This document shows, one piece after another, positions 1-8,589 of a DNA stretch of 15,674 nucleotides (its first letter is position 1; each line of letters starts with the position of its first letter). Both the position numbers and the translations under genes were made by a program. Source of the DNA: CAZILN01 sp964540005. Its GTDB lineage: Bacteria > Bacteroidota > Bacteroidia > Bacteroidales > SM23-62. The notes under the pieces are model-generated. The model saw only the letters and a program-made list of their open reading frames with translations, was not told the DNA's origin and searched no databases. The stretch is from positions 1 to 15,674 of the forward strand of contig CAZILN010000112.1 in NCBI GenBank assembly GCA_964540005.1, written 5' to 3'.

Positions 1-1230
1 TGGGACCATGCATTTGCCCATACAGCAGGCATCTATACCATGATGTCGGCCGGCGCCAATTTTGCATCGGTTCAGCTCGGTAAGACCTATATGGAAACCT
101 TGAAGAACATACCGGTAAACATAAAGGAAATCAAACCGGTATTGCTGATGACTGTCCCTTCCCTGGCAAAAAACTTCAAGAAAAATATAGAAAAAGGAAT
201 CAGGGAAAAAGGCAAAACCGTTGAAAAGCTCTTCAACCATGCCATGAAAATTGCTATCAGGTATAATGGCAACGGATTCAACCGGGGAAAAGGATTCAGG
301 ATTTTCCTCAAGCCCCTGTACTGGTTATATGATAAGATCCTCTTCAAAAAAGTCAGGGAAGAACTCGGAGGACGTATGAAGTTTTTCATAGGCGGGGGAG
401 CACTGCTGGATATTGATCTTCAGAGATTTTTCTATGCAGTGGGCATACCCATGCTCCAGGGTTACGGACTGACTGAAGCTGCACCGGTGATCTCAGGTAA
501 TTCCCTGGCAAGACATAAGCTGGGAACCAGCGGTTACCTTGTAACAGACCTGGAACTGAAAATATGTGATGATGAAGGCAATGAACTCCCACAGGGTGAA
601 AAAGGCGAAATCGTTGTCAGGGGGGAGAATGTGATGAAGGGATACTGGCAAAATGAATCTGCCACGGCCGAGGCCCTGAAAAACGGATGGCTACATACAG
701 GCGACCTGGGCTATATGGACAGGGATGGTTTCCTGTATGTCATGGGGCGGTTCAAAAGCCTGCTTATTGCCGATGACGGGGAGAAATTCTCACCGGAAGG
801 AATAGAGGAAGCCATGACTCAACATTGCAGCTTCGTCGACCAGTGTATGATGTACAATAACCAGGAACCCTATTCGGTAGCACTGGTTGTTCCTAACAGG
901 GAAGCCATTAAACGGTGGCTGGGAGATAAGGGTCTGTCCCATGATACAGATGAAGGCAGCACCGCGGCCCTCAATGAGCTCAGGGAACAGCTCAGCCAGT
1001 ACCGCACAGGAGGTGTGCACCAGGACCTCTTCCCACAGAGATGGCTGCCTGCAGCCACAGGACTTCTGCCCGAAGCATTTACCGAAGAAAACCAACTGAT
1101 GAACTCCACCCTCAAGATAGTCCGCAGCAAGATCACTGAAATCTATGCAGATACCATAGAATTCCTCTACACACCTGAAGCAAAGACTATCACCAACGAC
1201 AGGAACAGGGAAATTATCAAAAACCTATAG
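1..1230 (+). CDS. Long-chain acyl-CoA synthetase (AMP-binding enzyme), 3' part
   Basis: This is the C-terminal 409 residues of an adenylate-forming enzyme that activates long-chain fatty acids to acyl-CoA using ATP and CoA. The frame is open from base 1 and reads WDHAFAHTAG, so the ATG at 40 is internal and the true start lies upstream of the window. Visible family motifs are YGLTEAAP (about 463-486), the T-G-D of the ATP-binding motif (LHTGDLGY, about 691-714), and the hinge segment GRFKSLLIADDGEKFSPEGIEE. The Lys in STLKIVRSK near the C-terminus fits the catalytic lysine region. The usual hinge Arg-x-Lys-Asp is Arg-x-Lys-Ser here; from memory this is common in a Bacteroidota FadD15-like subgroup. 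The sensor phosphatase gene starts 9 bp after the stop, so the two may be co-transcribed. Family membership is firm; chain-length preference is not readable from the sequence. Confidence 0.92.
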   Translation, partial: WDHAFAHTAGIYTMMSAGANFASVQLGKTYMETLKNIPVNIKEIKPVLLMTVPSLAKNFKKNIEKGIREKGKTVEKLFNHAMKIAIRYNGNGFNRGKGFRIFLKPLYWLYDKILFKKVREELGGRMKFFIGGGALLDIDLQRFFYAVGIPMLQGYGLTEAAPVISGNSLARHKLGTSGYLVTDLELKICDDEGNELPQGEKGEIVVRGENVMKGYWQNESATAEALKNGWLHTGDLGYMDRDGFLYVMGRFKSLLIADDGEKFSPEGIEEAMTQHCSFVDQCMMYNNQEPYSVALVVPNREAIKRWLGDKGLSHDTDEGSTAALNELREQLSQYRTGGVHQDLFPQRWLPAATGLLPEAFTEENQLMNSTLKIVRSKITEIYADTIEFLYTPEAKTITNDRNREIIKNL

Positions 1231-1239
1231 AAATTAACG

Positions 1240-4200
1240 ATGAAAAGAAAACAACTTTTCCTGCTCGCCTGCATGGCAGCCATCATCATTCCGCCATCGG
1301 TTTCCGTCGCTCAGAACGGTAATCTGTTTATTACCAATTATGAAATTGAGAAGGTGCTTGACAAGCAGGTATACTCTATCTGTGAAGACAGCTACATGGG
1401 TATGCTGTTCGCCACCCGTAAGGGAATTCTTTACTTCGATTCTGAGAACTGGGAAGTTATTAAAACCCCCGATATCCCTCTTGTCATTCAGAAAGATGAA
1501 CATGGAAGCAAGATCTACGTTGGCTGCAGAAATGATATAGGGTATATTGAAAAACAGGCTCAGGGACATTATCTCTACCATTCATTTCTTGCCGACAGCC
1601 TGAATCCCGGGGATGTTACCGGTATTGAACAGACTACTTCCGATGTATACTTTTACAGCAGCAGGGGCATCATCCAGATTAACAAGATTTACCGCAATGA
1701 ACAGAATTTTGTTCTTCCTGATTCTTCCGGCTATTTCAACGGGATATTTAAACTTAACAAACGGGTGTACATAAATGCCTGGCCTAATGGCATTCACGAT
1801 ATCGAGGACCTGAGCCTTATCAGCGATGAGGATCAGGAATTTATCGGAAAGGAGGAAATACTTTTTGGCATCCCTTTTGATCATCACCGGGTGCTTATCG
1901 GCACCGGCAGCAATGTATTGTACCTTTTTGACGGTTCACGGCTCAGCGAATTTAAAACAGAAGACCAGGAATACCTGAATGAAAGCTTTCTCGTTGGGGG
2001 AGAAAGCATTAATGACACCAGTTTCGTTGTTTCGACCATACTGGGTGGCTGCCTGATCATTAACAAGACAAATGGTAAAACCCTATATACCATCAACTAT
2101 CGAACAGGCCTGCCCGACGATGAAATATTTGCTCTTGGTTTTGACTCCAACCAGGGCATCTGGCTTTCACACACCTACGGTATCAGCCGGGTTGATCCCT
2201 TTATACCGGTAAAGAATTACAATACTTATCCCGGACTGGAAGGGCACCTGTTCTCCTCCACCGTATTTAACAAGAGCTTATACCTGAGTACAAATACAGG
2301 CATCTACAAACTGGACGAAAAGAAAGAGTACCTGGAACAGGAAATACTGGTTAAGGTACCTGTGTCTAAACCCCCTCCTGTTGTTGTAGAGGAGACTGAG
2401 CCCGACCAGGAAGCTGAATCCTTAGAGGAAATGCAGGTCCAGGAAGAAGGCCTGAGTAAAAGGGAACTAAGAAGACTGCAGAGGCAGGGTAAGAAAGAGG
2501 AACGGGTGGATGAAAGGGAGCAAAAGGAAAAGAGTGAAGTAGGGGAAGCTGTCAAGGAAGTTACACAGTTCTTCAGTTCACTGGTCAGATCAGAAGAACA
2601 ATTAGTTGTAACGGTACAGCAATCCCAGCGTGAGAAGAAGGCCCTGATCCAGAAACCTGCCTTCAGGAAGAAAAAGATCTATTCCCTGCAATCAATCAGC
2701 CATGAGTTTGTTAAAATTGAGGGACTGAATGAAAAAAGCAAGCCGCTGCTGAATTACGGGGACAGGATACTGGCGGGCACCCATGCCGGTTTATACCAGA
2801 TCATCGATGACAAAGCCATGCAAGTGTTCCCCGACTGGTATATTGAATTTCTGTACCTGTCACCGGTAAGCCGGAAGGTCTATGTAGGCACCCTGGAAAT
2901 GGTTTACCTGATAAATCTTGAAAATGATAAGTGGGTGATCGAGAAGGAATTCGATGAAATACGTGAGGATATTTACTCGGTTTATGAAGAATCGGATAGC
3001 CTGGTCTGGTTCGGGGGGTACCAGAATGTATATAAAATAACTTCCGCCGGGGATTCCATCACGGATATTTCGCGCTATGCCTCAGGAACCGAAGATTTTG
3101 AGCCCATTTTTATAAAGGAAATACAGGATGACATACTTTTCCTCCAGGCAGACGGAATCTATCTCCTGTATGAAGACAGCCTTATAGAATACCAGACTGA
3201 AGAGCTTATCTGTAACGAGATCCCGGAAAATCATTTCTCCGACTTTGAGCTCTCCTGGTTACTTCAGAATAATGACTGGATAAGCTTTGGCACAGCAGAT
3301 TCAGGAATGATACGGTCCAATACCTACCTGGACTTGTTCAATAAAGTCCAGGATGTATACTTTGATCCCGAAGGAAATATCTGGGTCATTCATGAAAATA
3401 CCCTGGTCGATAAGATAGTGGCCTCCGAAATTCCAGGATTCAACCAGTTGTTTGGCATTCATATACAGAATATTACAAATGAAAAGGGATTTTCTTACAC
3501 CATTGGGGACCTGGATATCAGCTACAGGGATCGCTCCCTGGCTTTTAATATCTGCGCACCCAGTTTTCAAAAATCACAATCGACTGAATATCAATATATT
3601 GTAGAAAACCTCACCAACGAATGGTCCCACTGGTCCACCCGGTCCGCCATCTCTTTTCCTGTCATACCCCCCGGTAAATACACCCTTAAGGTCAGGGCCA
3701 GGAATATCCTTGGACAAACCACTCTGGTAGAAAGTATAGATTTTTCCATTGATTCTCCCTTCTGGAGCAGCTGGTGGTTCATAACCCTTATGGCATTGTG
3801 CCTGATAGGACTGATCCTGCTGTTTATAAGGATGCGTGTTAAAAAACTGCAGCGTGACAAGAAGATACTGGAGCATAAGGTCAAAGAACGCACTGCAGAA
3901 ATTGAGCGGCAAAAAAATGAGATTGCCGCCCAGCAGAAAGAAATTATGGACAGCATTCATTATGCACAGAGGATACAGAATGCCATACTACCCAAAACAC
4001 AGATGATCAAGGAACTGTTGCCCGAAAATTTCATCCTTTTCCTCCCCAGGGATATTGTAAGCGGTGATTTCTACTGGATGAAAAACATAGGTGACCATGT
4101 AATATTTGCCGCAGCCGATTGTACCGGGCATGGTGTACCCGGGGCCTTCATGAGCATGCTCGGAGTGAGCTTCCTCAACGAGATCGTATCAAAAGGCAAT

Positions 4201-4695
4201 AAGCTTACTGCCAGCAGCATACTGGAAGATCTCAGGAACCTGGTAAAAACCACACTTGAACAGACCGGGAAAGAAAATGAACAGAAAGACGGAATGGATA
4301 TCGCCCTTCTTATCTATAACAAAAAAACAAGGGTATGCCAGTACTCCGGTGCTTATAATCCCCTTTACATCATAAGGAAATCAGAACTGATCGAGGTCAA
4401 GGCAGACAGGATGCCCATAGGCATCTACATTGTGGATGAAAAAAAATTCAGCAACCACGAGCTGAAACTGCAGAAGAATGACTGCCTGTATGTCTTCTCG
4501 GACGGTTTTGCAGACCAGATAGGAGGAGAGAAAGGGAAAAAACTCCTGACAAAGACAATGAAGAATTTCCTTGTTGAAATTCACACTGAACCCATGAGCA
4601 GGCAAAAGGAAATACTTGACAAAAGGCTGAAAGAGTGGATGGGCAACTACCAGCAGGTAGACGATATACTGATGGCCGGCCTGCGAATCACATGA
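1240..4695 (+). CDS. Membrane sensor: periplasmic beta-propeller + Y_Y_Y + SpoIIE-type PP2C phosphatase
   Basis: The product has 1151 residues. Residues 1-25 form a signal peptide ending in SVAQ. Residues about 30-360 and 487-740 look like two-component-regulator-type beta-propeller repeats. Between them lies a strongly charged Glu/Lys-rich insert (about 365-485). A Y_Y_Y-like beta-sandwich (about 745-840) precedes one transmembrane helix (about 845-866) and a coiled coil (about 868-905). The C-terminus is a SpoIIE/RsbU-like PP2C phosphatase. Its candidate metal ligands are D943 (SGDFYW), D960 (DCTGHG), D1017/D1020 (DGMD), D1088 (SDGF) and D1141/D1142 (VDDI), so it looks catalytically intact. 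Families with this output dephosphorylate anti-sigma-factor antagonists in partner-switching pathways; here that is inference, because no STAS or kinase partner gene is visible. The topology implies a periplasmic or envelope signal passed to the cytoplasm. The start has an AT-rich leader without Shine-Dalgarno, 9 bp after the acyl-CoA synthetase gene. The ligand is unknown. Confidence 0.88.
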   Translation: MKRKQLFLLACMAAIIIPPSVSVAQNGNLFITNYEIEKVLDKQVYSICEDSYMGMLFATRKGILYFDSENWEVIKTPDIPLVIQKDEHGSKIYVGCRNDIGYIEKQAQGHYLYHSFLADSLNPGDVTGIEQTTSDVYFYSSRGIIQINKIYRNEQNFVLPDSSGYFNGIFKLNKRVYINAWPNGIHDIEDLSLISDEDQEFIGKEEILFGIPFDHHRVLIGTGSNVLYLFDGSRLSEFKTEDQEYLNESFLVGGESINDTSFVVSTILGGCLIINKTNGKTLYTINYRTGLPDDEIFALGFDSNQGIWLSHTYGISRVDPFIPVKNYNTYPGLEGHLFSSTVFNKSLYLSTNTGIYKLDEKKEYLEQEILVKVPVSKPPPVVVEETEPDQEAESLEEMQVQEEGLSKRELRRLQRQGKKEERVDEREQKEKSEVGEAVKEVTQFFSSLVRSEEQLVVTVQQSQREKKALIQKPAFRKKKIYSLQSISHEFVKIEGLNEKSKPLLNYGDRILAGTHAGLYQIIDDKAMQVFPDWYIEFLYLSPVSRKVYVGTLEMVYLINLENDKWVIEKEFDEIREDIYSVYEESDSLVWFGGYQNVYKITSAGDSITDISRYASGTEDFEPIFIKEIQDDILFLQADGIYLLYEDSLIEYQTEELICNEIPENHFSDFELSWLLQNNDWISFGTADSGMIRSNTYLDLFNKVQDVYFDPEGNIWVIHENTLVDKIVASEIPGFNQLFGIHIQNITNEKGFSYTIGDLDISYRDRSLAFNICAPSFQKSQSTEYQYIVENLTNEWSHWSTRSAISFPVIPPGKYTLKVRARNILGQTTLVESIDFSIDSPFWSSWWFITLMALCLIGLILLFIRMRVKKLQRDKKILEHKVKERTAEIERQKNEIAAQQKEIMDSIHYAQRIQNAILPKTQMIKELLPENFILFLPRDIVSGDFYWMKNIGDHVIFAAADCTGHGVPGAFMSMLGVSFLNEIVSKGNKLTASSILEDLRNLVKTTLEQTGKENEQKDGMDIALLIYNKKTRVCQYSGAYNPLYIIRKSELIEVKADRMPIGIYIVDEKKFSNHELKLQKNDCLYVFSDGFADQIGGEKGKKLLTKTMKNFLVEIHTEPMSRQKEILDKRLKEWMGNYQQVDDILMAGLRIT

Positions 4696-4707
4696 GACAG
4701 GTCATTA

Positions 4708-4738
4708 TTTGTAAATAATTAAATATTACCTAATTTTA
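4708..4738 (+). promoter_or_regulatory. Bacteroidota-type promoter for metH-metF
   Basis: A -33 TTTG (4708-4711) is followed after exactly 19 bp by TAATTTTA (4731-4738), one mismatch from the -7 consensus TAnnTTTG of the Bacteroidota primary sigma factor. Transcription would start around 4744-4746. That leaves a leader of about 140 nt that contains the whole SAM aptamer, as expected for a riboswitch-controlled operon. The AT dyad ATTATTT/AAATAAT (4704-4719) overlaps the -33 element. Confidence 0.65.
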
Positions 4739-4779
4739 CTGCCAGAACTCAACTGATTCTTACCGGAAATTGTTTGAGC

Positions 4780-4877
4780 TATAAAGAAGGGGGGAGAGAC
4801 CAGGCTCCGTGAACCTCTAGCAACCGACCGCCCCGGCGGGAAAGGTGCTAATACCTGGCCCCTGATGGGGAATTATA
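4780..4877 (+). promoter_or_regulatory. SAM-I riboswitch (S-box) upstream of metH
   Basis: All helices of the SAM-I aptamer can be drawn by hand. P1 is TATAA 4780-4784 with TTATA 4873-4877. P2a is GGGG 4791-4794 with CCTC 4814-4817. P2b is GAG 4796-4798 with CTC 4805-4807, and the kink-turn-like sequences AGAGA and GTGAA sit between P2a and P2b. P3 is GCAACC 4820-4825 with GGTGC 4844-4848, extended by CCGC/GCGG 4828-4839. P4 is CCCC 4859-4862 with GGGG 4867-4870. The P2 loop CCAGG (4800-4804) is perfectly complementary to CCTGG (4854-4858) in J3/4, which is the hallmark pseudoknot. The conserved blocks TAGCAACC and AAAGGTGCTAA are present. Binding of S-adenosylmethionine should stabilise P1 and repress metH and metF. 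No terminator hairpin or U-run fits between P1 and the ATG at 4888, so translational control is inferred. Confidence 0.93.
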
Positions 4878-4887
4878 ATTTAAACAG

Positions 4888-7800
4888 ATGTACGACAGGC
4901 TTTATACGGAACTTAATAAAAGGATACTCCTGATGGATGGAGCCATGGGTAGCCTCATCCAGGAACACCAGCTCCAGGAAAAGGACTTCAGGGGAGAGTT
5001 GTTCAGGGATTTCCCATATGAACTCAGAGGTAACCTGGATATTCTCTCGCTGACTCAGGCTAAGATCATCGGGGATATCCATACAAAATACCTGGAGGCC
5101 GGAGCCGATATCATTGAGACCAATACCTTCAATGCCAACAGGATATCACAGGGCGACTTCCACACCGAGGAGCATGTTTATGACATGAACCTTGCTTCAG
5201 CCAGGATTGCCCGGCAGGCTGTTGATGAGATGAATGTACTGACCCCTGGCAGACCAAGGTTTGTTGCAGGTGCCCTGGGACCGACTAACAAAACGGCTTC
5301 ACTTTCCCCGGACGTGAACAACCCTGCTTTCCGCTCGGTCAGTTTTGATGAATTAAAACAATGCTATGCCGAACAGGCTGCCGGATTACTCGACGGTGGT
5401 GTGGACCTGCTGATCATAGAAACTATTTTTGATACCCTGAATGCCAAAGCAGCTATTTTCGGGATTGATGAGCTGCTGCGCCAGCGGGATATTAAAATAC
5501 CTCTTATTATTTCCGGAACCATCACGGATGCCAGCGGCAGGACGCTTTCAGGGCAAACCCTCAAGGCTTTTCTGTATTCGGTGTCCCATGCCGATGTACT
5601 GGCCCTGGGACTGAATTGCAGCCTGGGTGCCAAAGAACTCAGGCCATACCTCAAAGAGCTGTCTGCCAGCACCCATCATTTCGTCAGTGTTTATCCCAAT
5701 GCCGGATTGCCGAACCAGTTTGGTGATTACGACCAGGGTCCTGAAGAGATGGCTGCTTATATGAAAGACTTTATTGACAACCGCTTTGTAAATATTATAG
5801 GTGGATGCTGTGGCACCACACCCCGGCACATCGCTGCACTTGACGAACTGATCCGCAAGGGAGAACCCCGTATCCCGCCGGTAAGGGAGAGCAGGCTCAG
5901 GCTCAGCGGACTGGAGCCGCTGACCATTTATAAAGGCAGTAATTTTATCAATATAGGGGAACGCACCAATGTAAGCGGGTCGAAGAAATTTGCGCGGCTC
6001 ATCAGGGACGGCAAATATGAAGAGGCCCTTTCCGTTGCAAGGGACCAGGTAGAAGGCGGGGCACAGATCATCGATGTAAACATGGATGATGCCATGCTTG
6101 ATTCGGAAGCTGAGATGGTCAGATTTCTGAACCTTATCATGTCGGAACCCGATATTGCACGCCTTCCCATAATGATAGATTCATCAAAATGGTCGGTTAT
6201 CGAAGCCGGGCTAAAATGCCTGCAGGGAAGGGCTATAGTTAATTCAATCAGCCTCAAGGAAGGAGAAGAGATTTTCAGGCAGCATGCAGAAAAGGTACGG
6301 CACTATGGTGCGGCCGTGATAGTCATGGCCTTTGATGAAGAAGGCCAGGCTTCTAGTTACGAGAGGAAGATCAGTATTTGTGAACGGGCTTACAGGATAC
6401 TTACCGACAAATTGGATTTCCCTCCTGAGGATATCATCTTTGATCCCAACATCCTGACCATTGCAACAGGCATGGAGGAGCACAACAACTATGCTGTGGA
6501 TTTTCTGCGCACGGTAGAATGGATCAAGGAACACCTTCCCCAGGCAAGGGTCAGCGGGGGGATCAGCAACCTTTCTTTTTCTTTCAGGGGAAATGATACT
6601 GTCAGGGAAGCCATGCACTCTGCTTTCCTGTTCCATGCCATAAAAGCCGGACTGGATATGGGGATTGTGAATCCGGGTATGCTCCAGGTATATAATGAGA
6701 TCCCTGATGATCTGCTTGAGCTTGTGGAAGACGTGATACTTAACCGTAAGAATGATGCCACTGAAAGGCTGATCAGCCATGCTGAAAAGATCAGATCGAA
6801 AAGCACCAAAGAGGTAAAGGAAGAAGAGTGGAGAAACACACCGGTTGAAGAACGATTGAAACATGCCCTGCTGAAAGGTATCACCGATCATATAGAAGAG
6901 GACGTGCTGGAAGCCAGGGACCACTACCCCACTTCCCTTGAGATCATTGAAAAACCCCTGATGGATGGGATGAATGTAGTAGGCGACCTTTTCGGAGAAG
7001 GAAAAATGTTCCTTCCCCAGGTGGTGAAATCAGCCCGGGTAATGAAAAAGGCGGTGTCCATACTGTCTCCTTTTATAGAAGAAGAAAAGAAAAGATCCGG
7101 TTCGACCAGCACCGGTGCTGGCAGGATTTTGCTTGCAACGGTCAAGGGAGATGTGCATGACATAGGCAAGAATATTGTGGGGGTGGTCCTGGCCTGCAAC
7201 AATTATGAGATAATAGACCTGGGGGTGATGGTCCCAGCTGAAAAGATCATACAAACAGCTATAGATGAGAAGGTGGATGTAGTTGGACTCAGCGGACTGA
7301 TAACTCCCTCTCTTGAGGAGATGGTCCATGTAGCTTCTGAAATGGCACGTCTGGAGATGGATATCCCCATACTGATAGGGGGCGCGACCACCTCCCGCAT
7401 CCATACAGCAGTTAAGATCGAACCTTCTTACTCTCATCCGGTCATCCATGTGAAAGATGCATCACGCAGTGTTCCCATAGTGTCACAACTGTTGTCAGAA
7501 AAAAAGTCCGGGGACTTTACAGTGAAAATAAAGAAAGAATATGCCCAGCTAAGGGAAAGTTATGGCGGCGCACGTATGAAAACAGAATATGTGGACCTGG
7601 AGACTGCACGGACCAACAGGCTGAACATCAAATGGGATCAGTCACAGATGCGCATACCTTCCTTTACCGGGACCAGTGTTTTTGAGGACTATCCCCTGGA
7701 GGAAATACGGGACTACATAAGCTGGTTATTTTTCTTCCTGGTATGGCAGCTGAAAGGAAAATGGCCAGATATTCTCGATGACCCGAGGCAGGGAAAAGAG

Positions 7801-8562
7801 GCACAGAAGTTATTCGCCGATGCACAGCAGATGCTTGATGAAATAATCAGGGAAAGATCCCTCAGGGCCAGTGCAGTCATAGGTTTCTACCCTGCCAATT
7901 CCGTGGGTGATGATATTGAGGTCTACAGTGATGAAACCAGGAAAGAGGTCATTGCCCGTTTTATTAATTTGAGAAATCAAAGCCTGAAGAATGGCGAGGG
8001 GCCAAACCTGAGCCTGGCTGACTACATTGCACCCAGGGAAAGCGGGATCACAGATTATTTAGGCGCTTTTGCCGCGACTGCGGGTGCCGGCATTGAAGAA
8101 AAGCTAAGTTATTTTAAGTCAAGCCATGATGATTACAGCAGCATTATGATGAAAGCCCTTGCAGACCGCCTGGCAGAGGCATTCATCGAACTCCTGCATG
8201 AAAAGGTCCGGCAGGAATACTGGGGCTATTCCCCTGATGAGAAGCTGGACATAGAGGATCTGATCATGGAAAAATATCAGGGTATCCGTCCTGCTTTCGG
8301 TTATCCTGCCTGTCCGGATCACTCAGAAAAACAGACCCTTTTCAAACTACTGGATGCAGAGAAACATACAGGCATTCAACTGACGGAGAATTTTGCCATG
8401 TACCCGGCTGCATCAGTTAGCGGCCTGTTTTTCTCCCATCCGGAATCCAGGTATTTTCATATAGGAAAACTGCAGGAGGACCAGGTGATTGATTATGCTG
8501 TCAGAAAGGGAATGGACCGCAGGTTGATAGAAAAGTGGCTGGCTACCAATTTAAATTATTAG
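4888..8562 (+). CDS. metH: Cobalamin-dependent methionine synthase
   Basis: MetH transfers the methyl group of 5-methyl-tetrahydrofolate through cobalamin to homocysteine, giving methionine, in the cytoplasm. At 1224 residues it matches the full-length four-module enzyme (E. coli 1227). The homocysteine domain has the zinc ligands C244 (LNCS) and C307/C308 (GGCCGT). The pterin domain begins near FINIGERTN (353-361). The cobalamin module has D755-x-H757-x-x-G760, with H757 as the lower axial ligand, plus S802 and S808 in LSGLITPS. The C-terminal reactivation domain carries R1134 and Y1139 in IRPAFGYPACPDH, the SAM-binding segment. All catalytic parts are present, so the enzyme should self-reactivate with SAM and a reductase. 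The start matches the family N-terminus (RILLMDGAMG) and lies about 10 nt after the riboswitch P1, in AT-rich sequence without Shine-Dalgarno. metF follows after 27 bp, forming an operon. Confidence 0.98.
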   Translation: MYDRLYTELNKRILLMDGAMGSLIQEHQLQEKDFRGELFRDFPYELRGNLDILSLTQAKIIGDIHTKYLEAGADIIETNTFNANRISQGDFHTEEHVYDMNLASARIARQAVDEMNVLTPGRPRFVAGALGPTNKTASLSPDVNNPAFRSVSFDELKQCYAEQAAGLLDGGVDLLIIETIFDTLNAKAAIFGIDELLRQRDIKIPLIISGTITDASGRTLSGQTLKAFLYSVSHADVLALGLNCSLGAKELRPYLKELSASTHHFVSVYPNAGLPNQFGDYDQGPEEMAAYMKDFIDNRFVNIIGGCCGTTPRHIAALDELIRKGEPRIPPVRESRLRLSGLEPLTIYKGSNFINIGERTNVSGSKKFARLIRDGKYEEALSVARDQVEGGAQIIDVNMDDAMLDSEAEMVRFLNLIMSEPDIARLPIMIDSSKWSVIEAGLKCLQGRAIVNSISLKEGEEIFRQHAEKVRHYGAAVIVMAFDEEGQASSYERKISICERAYRILTDKLDFPPEDIIFDPNILTIATGMEEHNNYAVDFLRTVEWIKEHLPQARVSGGISNLSFSFRGNDTVREAMHSAFLFHAIKAGLDMGIVNPGMLQVYNEIPDDLLELVEDVILNRKNDATERLISHAEKIRSKSTKEVKEEEWRNTPVEERLKHALLKGITDHIEEDVLEARDHYPTSLEIIEKPLMDGMNVVGDLFGEGKMFLPQVVKSARVMKKAVSILSPFIEEEKKRSGSTSTGAGRILLATVKGDVHDIGKNIVGVVLACNNYEIIDLGVMVPAEKIIQTAIDEKVDVVGLSGLITPSLEEMVHVASEMARLEMDIPILIGGATTSRIHTAVKIEPSYSHPVIHVKDASRSVPIVSQLLSEKKSGDFTVKIKKEYAQLRESYGGARMKTEYVDLETARTNRLNIKWDQSQMRIPSFTGTSVFEDYPLEEIRDYISWLFFFLVWQLKGKWPDILDDPRQGKEAQKLFADAQQMLDEIIRERSLRASAVIGFYPANSVGDDIEVYSDETRKEVIARFINLRNQSLKNGEGPNLSLADYIAPRESGITDYLGAFAATAGAGIEEKLSYFKSSHDDYSSIMMKALADRLAEAFIELLHEKVRQEYWGYSPDEKLDIEDLIMEKYQGIRPAFGYPACPDHSEKQTLFKLLDAEKHTGIQLTENFAMYPAASVSGLFFSHPESRYFHIGKLQEDQVIDYAVRKGMDRRLIEKWLATNLNY

Positions 8563-8589
8563 ATTGCAGGCTTAATTAAACGCAGGAAC

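Noticed and set aside
730..800. Asp-to-Ser change in the acyl-CoA synthetase hinge motif (GRFKS) as evidence of inactivation
   Set aside because: The other motifs are intact and I recall this variant as typical of a Bacteroidota subgroup, so it is not a sign of decay.
4704..4719. ATTATTT/AAATAAT dyad after the phosphatase gene as an intrinsic terminator
   Set aside because: It is AT-only with a tiny loop and no U-tract, and overlaps the -33 element of the metH promoter.
6244..6924. 226-codon open frame on the minus strand inside metH
   Set aside because: It lies fully antisense to well-conserved metH sequence, has no recognisable domain, and the plus-strand gene explains the region.
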